64,000 nt of DNA. Origin: Triglochin maritima. Lineage: Eukaryota; Streptophyta; Magnoliopsida; Alismatales; Juncaginaceae. Each line of letters starts with the position of its first letter. The first letter of the stretch is position 1. The notes under the pieces are model-generated. The model was not told the origin of the DNA. It saw only the letters and a list, made by a program, of their open reading frames with translations, and did no database searches. The stretch is taken from assembly GCA_963682175.1 (NCBI GenBank), contig OY821775.1, positions 11,876,501 through 11,940,500 of the forward strand, written 5' to 3'. The position numbers and the translations under genes were made by a program. Positions 22,937 through 35,029 of this stretch are shown one piece after another.

Positions 22937-25085
22937 TGTTAGAACCCTAACCCTCTTTAGGGCTAATCTTGGTTTAGTGGAGGATTAGGGCTTGCTTTGC
23001 ATGGGGAAGTGGTGTGCATGGGGAAGAGGAGGTGAGGCGCACACTGTGGACGTGAGGGGGAGGCGTGGGCTGCCGAGTAGGGCACTGTAGCGGGGGTGTT
23101 GTGTTGGGTTATAACGTGATTTCTTCTCTCTCTCTCATTTCTCTCCATTCACTCATTCTCTCCCTTTTCTCTTGTGCGGCGAGCAGCTGAGGAGGAGACG
23201 ACGCCAGTGGCGTGAGGCGTGCGGGGGACGCGCGCAAGGAGGTCACCGGAGGCGACGGCGCGCGAGCGGAGCTCCGACGGTTGCGTTGTCTTCGTTGAGG
23301 TATGCCGCTCTCTAGTGTGGTTTTATTGTTAACCCTAATGAGAGGGTTGTGTTGGTCGGTCGGAGGAGGTCGGAGGCCTCTCCGACGTCGCGTTTGGGCG
23401 AAGAAACCTCGGCTGGCGCGAGGTTGAAGACGGCCGACCGGTCCTTGGGCGGTCGACCGATTGCATGTGTATCTTTACCGCCTGATGCGTTTCGGTCGAC
23501 CGAAGCCTTGTGTTCGGTCAACCGGAACTTAAGTTTATTGGTTTATATTGCATGTTGTTCGGACGTAGACTTGTGTTCGGTCGACCGTTATATGACGTAG
23601 AAACGTAGGTTGACCCTAACTGTTATCGGTCGACCGAGACCCCTGAGTCGGTCGACCGATGGATTAAAATGTTGTAATGATGTACTGTTAGTTTTCGGTC
23701 GACCGGGACCCCTGAGTCGGTCGACCGATAGATTGGATTTCAATGTTGACCAGACTCCGGATTTTGACCTCGTTCAGTCGACCGGTTTTAGACCTTCGGT
23801 AGACCGTTGGGGGATTGTGTTTTGAGCGCAGCGGTAGACCGTGTTAGGCGAACGGTCGACCGATTCCTTTCTGGAAACGGTCGACCGAATCACCTCTTCC
23901 GGTCGACCGTTTGGGCCCAGGACAGAATTCCTGGTTCCCTTTTTGAATGCCAACTTTGTCCACGGAAACTCGTGTCCTCGCCTTGTGCGTGAGCCGGGAG
24001 GTGACGGTGGGCGCGTGATGCGTGCCTGCCCAGGGACCGCCGTTGGGAAGAGTGTGGGTGTTCGGGACGCGTCACCTCCGTGTATGGACCGTGACTTGAG
24101 ATGGATGGTTGGGCACTTTGTAGTATAGCAGGCCTGAGGGATCGCGGATCCCAATGTTGATGTTTGTGCGGGCACGCAACTTGCGTTGGGTGAGGTGACT
24201 ACCGGCCTTCGGGCTACGGAGGTCGCTGCCCTGCTTTTATAGCGGCGCGGTTGGTGTTTGCGGCTCGTGGAGCCTGATGACCTGGCAGACTTCGGTCTGG
24301 ACCCGTCCGATGCTGTGCCGGACGTTGTGATGGACCACCGATGTTGTGCCGGTGATGTCGCCGAGGTTGTGCCGGCGATGATGATTATTGGGCCGAGGCT
24401 GTTCCGGCTATGTTGATTCCTCGACTGGGCACCTATCGAGATGTTGTTGTTATACCTTCCGGGCGACGGCCCCATTGGTCACTGTGGCTCCGACCACTGA
24501 GATTTGCAGATCTGTATTCTATCGGCGCGCAGGCGTGACAGAGGCTCCCTGCCGAACCCTTGAGTAGTGTAGCCGCGTGTGGGGGGTGCGATGTCGCGTG
24601 TTGTAAGGCTGCATGTGCCTGCAGTAGGTCTCCTCGGGAGACTCGTTGTTGACTGTCGGACTGATGTCCTGTTTTACCCTTCGGGGGAACTATTTTCCAT
24701 TTCTGTCGATGTCATGACACACTATTAGTATGATATGTTCATTTGTGTAATGCATGCATATAGGTGAGTTGGTATACGGGGTTTCCTTCTGGAAACTCAG
24801 GCATTGTTGTTGCATCTTTTTCAGGACCGCAGTAGGTCGGGTGGGGTGGTGATCGGCGGACGCGCGCATTTGGAGTCGGATCCTCTAGTCGGACCACTGA
24901 GGTCAACATGATTACGTTTATCTTCCTTTGTCGTTTTGTTGTAATCATGTATTCATTTTGGCAAACTCTGATGTATTCTGGTGCACCGCTATTTGTTTAT
25001 GAGAAGTAACAGTCCCGTCTTTGATTATTGTGCTCTTTGTCTTGATTATGAATTTTAAAATTTTCCACTGTATCGGGATGTTACA
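22937..25085 (+). mobile_element. Solo LTR D (2.1 kb)
   Basis: The unit starts TGTTAGAACCC, ends GGGATGTTACA and is flanked by acaag on both sides (22932-22936 and 25086-25090). It has no internal domain and so is a solo LTR. It is related to LTR E (44416-46170, inverted): both open tgttaga.cctaa, share 'ggtgcaccg' near the end and close with 'aaattttcc' and 'gttaca'. It is GC-rich in the middle, unlike the rest of the window. The 233-codon antisense frame at 23774-24475 is a product of GC-rich repeat sequence, not a gene. Confidence 0.86.
23431..23909. repeat. CGGTCGACCG palindrome cluster in LTR D
   Basis: Ten exact copies of the 10-mer CGGTCGACCG and about five variants (centres GA, CA; arm changes) lie within 480 bp. 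A ~40-bp module containing two palindromes (separated by 'agacccctgagt'-like text) is itself repeated near 23630 and 23700. The cluster is in the R/U5-side half of the LTR, unlike in A/B/C. Confidence 0.88.
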
Positions 25086-25090
25086 ACAAG

Positions 25091-26040
25091 TACAACACCC
25101 ACCTTTATTCATGTTATTGGCTTGGTTTAGTGCAACCTCTCCTCTACTTGATTATTTCTTGTAAGTATTTGGTAGATCCGTGAGTTTAGAGTTTCGTCAC
25201 TATATATAAGCTTTAAAGAGACTTCTTGGGTTAAATAGATATAAATTTTTAAACATATACAAAAATCATTTTTGTCCTGCGAATTAAACAAGACAGATAA
25301 ACAGATAATATTTGCCGGACTTACAACCCTAATACTAACCGAATACAATTTCAAGTGATACTCATAATCTCTAACTTATTCACAACCGATATAACTACAA
25401 TTGTTCTGTATTTGTAGACCCTCATCTAGAGACCTAGTCATGACATAACCAATCATTATGTAACACAAGTGAACACCTTGAGGGAGTACTTCCCAACGCA
25501 TTCCACATCATAACTCTAATACTCCAAGCGGTCACTTGTCTTGTATTTCCGTCGAGAATATCACGAAATACTACAAAAAAAAGGGGAAACATGAAATACA
25601 TAATTAACATCACAATCTAATTTAAATAGATAAAATTAAAACTCTATACTGTTTTTCTACGAGCAAAATCTCATCTCCAATTCTATACAGAATTTGTTAA
25701 ATTCGAGTTCTATTTCTTCCAGCAGAATTTCTAAATAACAAAAGACAAATCCATGAATTCTGGGGCTGAATTATATTAATTAAACAACGAACGTAACATA
25801 ATTTCCTCTAATATCTTAAGATGCTTCATAAACATGGAAATCGAATTTGCATCTCAATTTATGTCTCACTCGAAAACCAGTCAAAAAAACAACGGCGATA
25901 TACTTTTTTCCGTGGCTTCTTCGATTAAATAACTTTTGTTTTTTGTTAGTTCCTCTATGCTAATAGAGAAATATAAATTTACTTGTAACTACAATCGTAC
26001 CAATCACTAGCCAATTAATGAATTTAAGTTTTGACTTCAC
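25091..26040. other. Intergenic stretch, no gene supported
   Basis: This is AT-rich with no domain or repeat seen. It contains the expected 3' side of the lipid-transfer protein gene, whose small last exon may lie in 25990-26060. Confidence 0.5.
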
Positions 26041-26084
26041 TTCCTTCAAATCACACCTCTGAATCAATCACAGCACGTACGTAC

Positions 26085-26440
26085 CTGTTACAGTCGTAGT
26101 CAAGGCTAGTAGGCATAAAGTTGGTGGTGACACCGCACTTCCGGCTAAGTCCGGCGACGTGGGGCCCACTCACGGCCCCTGCAGCCACCATCTCCTGCTT
26201 GAGACACTCACACATGCCTCTTTGCCCGAGCGACGAGGCGGACATGAGCTCCTGGACAGCCCTCACTCCCATGCAGCACTTGGGAGGCAAACTCCGGTCT
26301 AACCCCGCCACATACGCCACGCAGAAGCTGAACGCCGTCTGGGCCACGCCGCAGTCGGTGTGCGTCTCAGAGTTGGACGGCGAGGACATGAGAGAAAGGG
26401 TTAGTATTGTTAGAGCTAGAAGTGGGCGAGTCATGGCCAT
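26085..26440 (-). CDS. Non-specific lipid-transfer protein, exon 1
   Basis: This encodes a secreted small protein that carries lipids at the cell wall or cuticle. From the ATG at 26440 (alternative ATG at 26434) an N-terminal hydrophobic signal peptide (~24 residues, 'ALTILTLSLM') precedes the mature part. The mature part has the eight-cysteine pattern: C, C, adjacent CC ('PPKCCMGV'), CXC ('GMCECLK'), C ('SRKCGV') and C ('LDYDC'). The mature length of ~90 aa and pattern fit plant nsLTPs. The exon ends at 26085 with a consensus donor (AG|GTACGT) right after the last Cys codon, where nsLTP genes usually have their single intron. The last few residues would come from a tiny second exon that I cannot place; without splicing the frame ends at 26051. 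The upstream frame from 26551 is probably leader. Confidence 0.85.
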
Positions 26441-26520
26441 GTTGATATTGTTGGTGTACGTACTTCGTACGTTAGGACTAATTCGATCCGGTGGGGTTGG
26501 AAGGGTGCAGCTGGGGTTGT

Positions 26521-26528
26521 TATTTATA
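26521..26528 (-). promoter_or_regulatory. TATA box of the lipid-transfer protein gene
   Basis: The minus strand reads TATAAATA about 80 bp upstream of the proposed start codon, the normal distance for a plant promoter with a short leader. This supports starting at 26440 rather than at 26551. Confidence 0.7.
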
Positions 26529-26551
26529 TCATTGTGTGTTTGTGGAGGCAA

Positions 26552-28491
26552 GAATATTGTTTGGATCTCTTGTGTGAGTTTCAGGTGTCGTTGTTTTGTG
26601 CAAATGGATTTTGATTTGTTGATAACAGAGAATAATGGAAATTTAGATTTTCAGATGATCAGAAAACGTTTTTTTAATGGGCTTGTTGCAAAATTTCGTT
26701 TGCCGATCTTTATATGAGATGATTTTCAAATTTTTAAGTCTCAACATAAATTCAATTCATTCGAGTCATATATCTAAATCTACTGTTAGGATTTTTGAAT
26801 GAAATATATATATATATATATTATTTTTAAAGAGCTTGACCCAATTTGACCCACATTGGCCCTCAAGTAATTGTAAAAGGTGTTCCCTATAGTAATTAAA
26901 AGTTCAAATATGTCCATTGGTTGGTTGTTAATTACAAAAAAAAAAAAAAATTAATTTATTATTTTTACATATTAATTAGTTTGAGTCATAATTTCTGTAA
27001 AATTATACACTACTAAAATTGACACATTTGTCCCGAATGTGGAGGGTATGGTGGCCCTCAAGTTTGTGGTTTAGAGCATCAGTGAGGCTTGTGGAGAATA
27101 GATTAAGGAGACCATGGAAAAATAATTGGAAGGGGTAGGCTTTTTGGCAACACAAGGATAACAGGTCTAAGCATACAAGTCCACTCTTCCAACCGAGATC
27201 CAATAATTCTTCCATCTCTATCTAAAGTTGATCATGATCTTAACATCAAGTTTGTCGTTTGCGAGTAGGTGATATGTGCTACATCACCAATGGAATTTTC
27301 TGGTATGTATTAGGAAAATTAATTTCTTACTGGAACTTCACCCATTCATCACAATAATCAAAATCAACCGAATCATACGAACCAAGTAAGTAAAACATTA
27401 TAGTACATGGTCAAACATGACGCCTTGGTGTGAATTAGTTAATCAAGATATGCACGAATATTCGATTAGTTTGAAGTTTATTATTGCGATGGAGCTGTTT
27501 ATCAACCCATTAATTACATCGGTCAATCATGCTACGGAAGTCGTTCTTAAGCGAGAGACGTTCCACCAAACTCGAAGAAAACGACAAAAGTCTTGTCAAA
27601 CGTGTGGAATAGCAAAACGTGTACGCGTGTCAGAGTTTGGGCCTCAACATGCTCCCAACTCCGAAGCTAAACGTGGTGTAGGATTTCTCCTAATCTAAAT
27701 TGCGGATCGAGACGTGTTGGATGCTTGAATGTTAATCCGATTATTCCTGTGCTTCGGTTGGCTGTTTCGAGCAGCACCGACAACCACGTATTATGGTCGA
27801 CCGTAATCTTTTTTGTATAATTAGTATGATCAATTTTAATTAAGATGTATTGTTTGTTGTATTTCACTAAATACAGATTGTTACGAGAACGTCAATTGAA
27901 CTTATATTTCAACAATACTATACTAATTCCTAAATCAGGTAAGATACATTACTTGTGTGGTCGACCAAAAAATTTAAATTGTCTCGTAGAGCTATTCTTA
28001 TTGGGAGCTAAAGTATTTGCATTAGTCCCCTTTAATAATTGATAAAAATGTAGATCGAATTGGTCAGGCGTCGTGTTGAAAGATCATTATTGTTTCAAGT
28101 GTTGAAAAAATTGGTTGATAACGTGGTCGGCGTGTATAATTGAATTCGCGTGTGAAAGTTCAAAGTAAATACAAAAGTAGAGTTTAAGATGTCAAATTAA
28201 ATAGGCTGCGAGCCTCCGATAATCAACATGGGTGGAGAAGTGTTTTTCAACTGTCGAACATCACCAAATAACATCATTCCGATCGTATATTTTTTATGGT
28301 GATGGTTAGGATTTGTTCTTCATTTTGTAGTTTCAATTTCGTTTGTTTAACACAATATTATATAGATATAAAATATTGCATTATACTATATTAAAAATAT
28401 TAATTTATTATCGTATAGTTAGGTGATAATACTTTACATTAGCAAATATGTAAACCAATATCATAATAATGTTTTTCACTATTACATGCAA
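26552..28491. other. Intergenic stretch, no gene supported
   Basis: This stretch has a TA run near 26805-26820, a poly-A run near 26936-26950 and an isolated ggtcgaccg near 27795. The 93-codon frame at 27417-27698 has no recognisable motif. Confidence 0.5.
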
Positions 28492-28496
28492 ATGTT

Positions 28497-28697
28497 TGTT
28501 GATTTGAACAGTAGACGAAGAATTTGTTATATTATTTTAGGGTTTTACATGAGTGTTATATAGTAGATACTACTTATGGAACCGTTAGAATACATTACAT
28601 GTGTGCTGGATCGGATACACATGATTTTCTTGATTGTATCTGAATGAGGTATGTTTCTTCAACCTCCATATCTTGCTTCTTTTGACTTGTTTCAACA
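28497..28697 (-). repeat. 3' LTR of the copia element
   Basis: The 201-bp repeat tgttgatttgaacag...gtttcaaca matches 33126-33329, with a 3-bp deletion. Confidence 0.9.
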
Positions 28698-28714
28698 CTT
28701 CCCTTCAAGTTGAC

Positions 28715-31700
28715 TCCGGAAGATGTTGAAGGAGCCAAACTTGCCAAAAATGTTTTGGAAGTGTCGTTGGTCGAGTGCTTTGGTGAAGATGTATGCTAAT
28801 TGATCATTGCTTTAGACGTAGAGAACTTCGATTTCTTTTGCTTGTATCTTCTCACGGATGAAGTGACAATCCACTTCAATGTGCTTTGTTCGTTCATGGA
28901 AAACAGGATTGGAGGCGATGTGTCTTGCGACATTATTGTCACAAAACATTTGTATGAGATTTTGGTTGCTTATGTACATGTCTTTGAGGAGTTGCTTGAG
29001 CCAAATTAGCTCGCTTGTTGTGGAGGCCATTGCACGGTACTCGACTTCAGCACTTGATCTGACAACTACATTTTGTTTTTTGCTTCTCCATGTGACCAAG
29101 TTTCCCCCAACAAATGTACAAAATCCGGTGGTGGATTTTCGATTGTGACTTCCTGCCCAATCTGCATCAGAGTAACCAACAATTGTATTAGAGTTGTTTC
29201 TTTTCATCCAAAGACCTTGACCCAGAGTTTTTCAAGATAGTGTAGGATCCGGTCAACGATTTCTAGATGACCTTTGTGAGGTGCATGCATAAATTGGCTT
29301 ACTACGCTAACGGCATAGGTGATGTCAGGTCTAGTGACTGTGAGGTAGATGAGTTTGCTAACCAATCTTTGGAATTGACCTAAGTCTTGAACTGGTTCAC
29401 CGTCAATCAGACTAACTTTCGGATTCGTCTCGATCGGGGTGTTGACTGGTTTAGACCATATTTTTCCAATTTCATGTAACAGATCTAGAATGTATTTTCT
29501 TTGGGATAGAATAGTCCTTTTTTGAGTGCACAATTTCAATTCCAAGAAAGTATTTCATGATGCCTAGATCTTTAATATCAAATTTAGATTTGAGATAAAG
29601 TTTCACTAAGAAAATTTCTTCATCATTGTTTTCAGTTATTATAATATCATTCACATATACTAAGACAATTATAGTGGTTTTATGATTGTGTTTAATGAAC
29701 ATGGAGGCATCGACATAACTTGTAGAGAACCCATATAGTAGAAGAGAGTGGCTGAGTTTAGCATACCATGCGCGTGGAGATTGTTTAAGTCCGTATATGG
29801 ACTTATGGAGTTTGCATACCTTGTCTGGATCGGATTTGTAACATGGGGGAAGAGTCATATAGACTTCTTCTTCTAAGTTGCCCTGCAAAAAAACATTCCT
29901 AACATCCATTTGGAAGAGGTTCCATCCAGAATTAACAACTACAAAGAGGAGAACACGAATAATGTTCATCTTTGGAACTGGAGCAAACGTTTCTTGGTAA
30001 TCTAACCCATAAGTTTGAGTGTATCATTTTGCAACTAACCAGGCTTTAAATCGTTCTATACTGCCATCAATTTTGTATTTTATTGTGTAAACCCATTTAC
30101 AGTCTACTGGTTTTATTCCCTGGGGGGGGGGGGGGAACAAGGCTCCATGTTTTGTTGGTTTCTAGAGCTTTTAATTCATCTTCCATAGCCTTAGTCCACT
30201 TAGGGTGTTGACTAGCCTCATGAAAATTGGTAGGTTCATTAATTTGTCTATTTGGCTTAAAAAGCATAGTAGGTGGGTTTTATTTGAAAATAGGACAAGT
30301 AGTCCTCGATAGGATAGGTTACGTGAGATACCACATAATCTTGGAGTCGAGGTGGTGGACGAGTAGGACGGGTGGTTCTTCTTGGAGGAATACCTTCATC
30401 ATCTCCCCCTTGGTCGTCCACTTGTATAGGTGGTTCAAGTTCCTCTAGTGGAGGAATGTCGACTACCGGAGTTGGTGGTGTGGAGGTGTCGAAGACATCG
30501 GCGATCAGTAGAGGAGCTTTGGGTGCAACGGAAGGATCGTGATGATCGTTGAAGTAGGAAATATTCTCAAAGAAGGATACATCACAAGAGACATAAAATT
30601 TACAATTGATGGGGTCATAACATTTGTACCCTTTTTTGACAGAGTAACCTAAAAAATACATTTGATGAAGTTATAATCAAACTTGTCCAGACGCTTCCTG
30701 TGAACAAAACAAGTACAACCAAAAATTCAAAGATGATCAAGGCTCATTCGTTTGCCGTGTAAGATTTCTAATGGTTGTTTGTTTTGAATTGTTGAACTAG
30801 GTAAACGATTTATAAGGTAAGCGGCAGTTAAAATAGCATCTGACCAGAAATGTTTTGGGACATGATTTTGAAAAAGCAGGGAGCGAGTAACATTCAAAAG
30901 ATGACGATTTTTTCTTTCGGAAATACCATTTTGTTCAGGGGTGTTTATGCATGTGGTTTGATGAAAAATCCATTTTTGTTTCAAAAAACCTTGAAAGTTG
31001 TTACTAGTATACTCGGATCCGTTATCGAATCTAAGTATCTGAATCTTAGAATCAAACAAGTTTTCGACAAAGGCTACAAACTCACAAAAAACCAAAAAAG
31101 CACCAGATTTAGCTTTAAACAAATATAACCAAGTTGTACGTGAGAAAACATCAATAAACGAAATAAAGTACTTAAACCCATTATACGATTCCACGGGAAC
31201 GGGTCCCCATATGTCCGAGTGAATCAATTCGAGAGCACGACCTGTCTTATTTTCTGAAGCATAAAATGGAAGTCTAGTTTGTTTTGACAATCGACACACA
31301 TCACAAGATAGTTCATGTTTAAAAGAAGGAAATAATTTTTGTAAAACTGTGTGAGATGGGTGTCCCATTCTTTGGTGCCTAGTATCATGAGTAGGATTTT
31401 TAGCAATTAACCATTTTGGTTGAGTTTCAAGCACGTAAAGTCCATTGACGAGTTTTTCCCTACCAATCGTCCTCCCTGTGGTACGAACCTGAGAGATTAC
31501 ATCAAAAGGTGTGAAGATAATATTGCAATTCAAATTTTTCGTGAGTCTGGCAACAGACAAGAGATTAGAGTCGAAATTAGGCACCTACAAAACATTTTCA
31601 GGTATTTTATTATGTAAGAATTGCACTTCTCCGGTGCCCTTAATTTGTATTTTGTCTCCATTAGCAACAATGACAAATTTATTCAAAAAATTTAAACTAG

Positions 31701-31875
31701 TTTTTACGTTATTAATCAGGGAAGAGTTTCCTGTCATGTGATCAGTTGCACCGGAGTCAATAATCCAACTAGAGTTATTATTTGCTAAAAAATAAGCATT
31801 GTACTTATCCAATAAAGTATTCATACCTGAGCAATTACCTTTATTTGGGGTGTTGGTTTGCAAAAAGGTGTTCAA
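28715..31875 (-). pseudogene. Copia pol: protease, integrase, reverse transcriptase, RNase H
   Basis: On the minus strand, protease appears as 'SSWIIDSGATDHMTGN' near 31780. Integrase follows with the HHCC zinc region ('HQRMGHPSHTVLQ' ... 'CDVCRLSKQTRLPF') and the catalytic part 'SDIWGPVPVESYNG' ... 'RFDNGSEYTSN'. RT shows 'QMDVRNVFLQGNLEEEVYM', 'SIYGLKQSPRAWY' and the active-site box as YVND instead of YVDD. RNase H shows 'GYSDADWAGSHNRKSTTGF' and ends 'IFTKALDQRHFQN' near 28720. Stops and frameshifts separate the blocks (31584-30727, 30661-30257, 29969-29472, 29545-29204 and 29207-28812 are the open pieces). The polyprotein is not translatable as a whole. Confidence 0.9.
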
Positions 31876-32024
31876 GTGGGCTAGGAGAGAGCTGAGCTAG
31901 GTTGGATCTGGTGCATTTGCAGAACCGGTTATCGCGAGGTCCGGGTAGGCAAACGGGTCGGATCCTCAACCATTCGCGCTATAAAACCCACGCTGATCCG
32001 ACGCGGACCTGGTTGCACCCCATT

Positions 32025-33113
32025 TCATTCCTTCTCCTTGGTTGCTAGGGTTTCCTCCTGGAGTGTCGTCGCCGCCTCTCCCACTAGGGTTTGTGTGACC
32101 ACTTCTCTCCCACTCCTCTCTAAGCCATCTTTGGATGGCCGGAGATGCAGGTAGTGGAAGTAGCACATAGACCGGTTGTGTCCCTGTTTCTTACAGTTAT
32201 CACAATATTCGTTGCTTTTATTTCCGAATTTGTTTTTACCTTTGTCGTGAGTGTTTGCGGTGGTTTTTGCGGCGACAAACGCTTGATTTTTGTGGGGCGT
32301 GTCTGACTGAACGGTGTGGTTTTTCCGGAGAGTTTCTTCCCGGTTAACCATCGCTATGATGGTCGAGAAAGTGGGGAGTTCCGGCGCCATGAGGATGTTC
32401 GATCTGAGCGCCTCGTAGCTTGAATCCAACCCAACAAGAAACGTATAAATACGATCTTGCTCGGTTCTTGCTTGTATGATTTCTGAATCTTTGGTGGGTG
32501 GCTCATAGATAGCAAGTTCATCCCATGTTCGTTTCAGCATGCCGAGGTATTCGGTCACAGTTTTTTTGGTTTTAGTTTGATCTGCGAAAGATCTTGTTTG
32601 AGTTTAAATATATGCGCAAAGTTTTGTTGCTTACCATAGTGTTCATGGACGAAGTCCCATAGTTCCTTTTGTGTCATTCTTGTACATGAAGATTTCCGCG
32701 ATCTGATGTTGCATGGATTGTAGTAGCCAGGACATCACGAGGTGGTCAGCATTTTGTCACTCCTCCTGCTTTGCCTCGCTTCCTTGTTCTGTGGGTTTGA
32801 TGGTCTTCCCATTGAGGTGGCCGAACTTCCCTTTGCCGCTGAGGGATAAGGAGATGACGCGCGCTCAGGTGAGGAAGTTTGTCCCATTGAGGGGTTGTGT
32901 GGTTAGACGTTGCGATTCACCACCGCTGTCTGTCATAGCTAGGAGTGGAGGGCGACAGGGTTCGCAACCGCCTAGCTTCCCGGCCGGTGATGAGATCAAT
33001 GAAGCCTCTGAGGCCGGATTTGGGTGTAGGGTTTCAGGTGGGTTTGGGTTTGTGTTTGTTTTTTTAGGTGGGTTTGGGTTTGTGTCTGTTTTTTCTCTCT
33101 TCTTAGAACGCAC
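32025..33113 (-). pseudogene. Copia gag with zinc knuckle
   Basis: The start region (33113-32865) reads 'LTTQPLNGTNFLTW'-like text typical of copia gag N-termini. The piece at 32558-32025 contains 'DRIYTFLVGLDSSYEALRS' and the CCHC knuckle 'CDNCKKQGHNRSMC', which packages element RNA. A frameshift and stops lie between the two pieces. It precedes protease as expected. Confidence 0.85.
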
Positions 33114-33125
33114 GCTCTAGTACCA

Positions 33126-33329
33126 TGTTGATTTGAACAGTAAAGGAAGATTTTGTTGTTATATTATTTTAGGGTTTTACATGAGTGTTATACAGTAGAT
33201 ACTACTTATGGAGCCATTAGAATGCATTCCATATGTGCGGGATCAGATACGCATGATTTGCTTGATTGGATCTGAATGAGTTATGTTTCTTCAACGTCCA
33301 TATGTTGCTTCTTTTGGCTTGTTTCAACA
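33126..33329 (-). repeat. 5' LTR of the copia element
   Basis: This 204-bp direct copy of 28497-28697 is followed by the target duplication atgtt. Confidence 0.9.
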
Positions 33330-33334
33330 ATGTT

Positions 33335-34184
33335 GAACTACCATGCTATAAGCAGATGTTTGGACATTTTTTATAAGTACGTATGATCTCCTTTAACTAA
33401 TATTCTTCACATCATTTTTGCATCGTTATGAAAAACAAACGTACAAATTCAGAGTGATCGTCTGGACCCAGGATGATCATCAATCATTGGGCAAACTAGA
33501 AATTGAACTTGGCCTGGGAATTTTAAGCATCATCCCTCTCACTTTACTATCAGGATATTAATTGCTATAATTGTGCGACAATGATTATTGATATAAATAT
33601 TCTCTTATAATACACATGTCAAACGAGAATGCTAAATTATAACATGACGTGCATTGTACTAATATATAGGAATGATCATGAATTTATGATATTCGACATT
33701 TGAACATTTCTATCAAGATGATGTATTTTTTGTACAATCACTAACTCATTTGATTTTTGTAATTGGAAATATAACTCTTGGTAACTGGGAAGGGTTGGAT
33801 TTGTCATATGCCAACAATCACGTGACAAGAAATAATACAATGGAGTAATGGACCTCAGCTTCCTCAAGACAATTAATTCCTGACCTCATTCTATAACGTA
33901 AATGTTTTCCTTTATGATAATTACGAATTTACAGGTAACATTTTATTTATTAAAATCTATATAGTCATTATTAGTAACTAAGATAGTTTTCTTGAAAAAA
34001 TGAAAGCATTTTCGACGAAGACAAAAATAGGATAAAAATGAAACATTTTAAATAGGTGACGTTGTGTAAATAAACTAAAATCGATAGTTTGAAAACATTA
34101 TATTTATAATTAAAAACCAACGAATAACTGAGTTCGCCTAGTTAGTTTAGGAAATTCGGTGTTAAGAACGAAACATAACACATT
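33335..34184. other. Intergenic stretch, no gene supported
   Basis: This is AT-rich; the minus-strand frame at 33676-33867 has no recognisable content. Confidence 0.5.
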
Positions 34185-34680
34185 TACCACGGCACGCTGT
34201 TTTTTTAATATATTTAAAAACAGCAACTTTTATTATTAATTAATAGAACAAGTGCACACGCAGAGGCACCAAAAAAAACCAAATTGCTTTGTAGCTTTTG
34301 AGATTAGAATCTACAATTTTGATTACAACTAGAAATAACAGCTTTTGATTGATGTAGCCAAACAAAGAAGAAGTCATTTATGGCGGCACTATTTTTATAA
34401 TTTTTTACGTTTTTAATGTGCACCTATAAGCCCTCAGAGAAGGAAATCTAGGAATAGAAGAAGCCATGTTGCTTTGCAACTTCAAGATTAATCTACGTGT
34501 TTTGTTTACAAAAATTGATGTTAAAAACAAAATAAAAATCATTTATCATTGCACATTGTTTATTTATAAAGTTTGAGTGTTTGTTTTATCACTTAACGGT
34601 AGGAGAAGAAATTGAGTTACTTTTGGAATTCCAATTGTTAACCTACAACAACAAAGAAGAGAATTTTAACTGTTTTACTA
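34185..34680. repeat. Degenerate tandem repeat, ~180-bp period
   Basis: Two units (about 34281-34400 and 34463-34570) share 'ttgctttg.a.ctt', 'agatta.aatctac', 'gtcatttat' and 'gcac.ttttataa'-like landmarks in the same order. Partial units appear on both sides. They are strongly diverged and non-coding. Confidence 0.45.
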
Positions 34681-35029
34681 CATTATGGATTGAACGTGAA
34701 CCTTCCATTTTAGAAATCTATGGACTATCTCAACTTGCTAGTTAAAAGTTATAACTAACAAAATCATAGTTGAGGTAGTACGTTGGCAATTGCTGCTCAG
34801 AACGATGACCGTTAGGGAACCACTTCCTATACCTTATGTGCCGGTGGGGTGATGAGAGAGAGTTTGTCGGTAGAGACCAATGGTCTATTTGTGCACCGGA
34901 AATTGTGAAAAAAATAGTTTACGTGGTCAACACGAAACCAAAAAGAAAACAAAAATCAATGAAATTCAATTTTCCTTTGACCAAATTCCTGTTGTTTGTG
35001 CATTTCATGGAATCTGTTAGAACTTGAAT

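Larger units (their letters stand above)
28497..33329 (-). mobile_element. Ty1-copia retrotransposon, degenerate
   Basis: Direct 201- and 204-bp LTRs (28497-28697 and 33126-33329), TG...CA ends and the perfect duplication atgtt (28492-28496 and 33330-33334) define it. On the minus strand a primer site tggtactagagc (33114-33125) follows the right LTR and a polypurine tract gaagggaag precedes the left one. Gag, protease, integrase, reverse transcriptase and RNase H follow in copia order. I count ~18 substitutions between the LTRs (about 9%), so it is old. A 14-base G run at 30122-30135 disrupts the integrase/RT junction. Confidence 0.92.

Noticed and set aside
23774..24475. 233-codon antisense frame in LTR D
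   Set aside because: It lies in GC-rich LTR sequence, overlaps the palindrome cluster, is rich in Arg/Ser/Pro/Thr and shows no domain.
26121..26717. 198-codon plus-strand frame
   Set aside because: It is the complement of the lipid-transfer protein exon, whose signal peptide and eight-cysteine pattern are on the minus strand.
27417..27698. 93-codon plus-strand frame with several Cys and basic residues
   Set aside because: No zinc-finger spacing fits and there is no splice or promoter context.
32713..33120. 135-codon plus-strand frame
   Set aside because: It is antisense to the copia gag start, which has the recognisable text.
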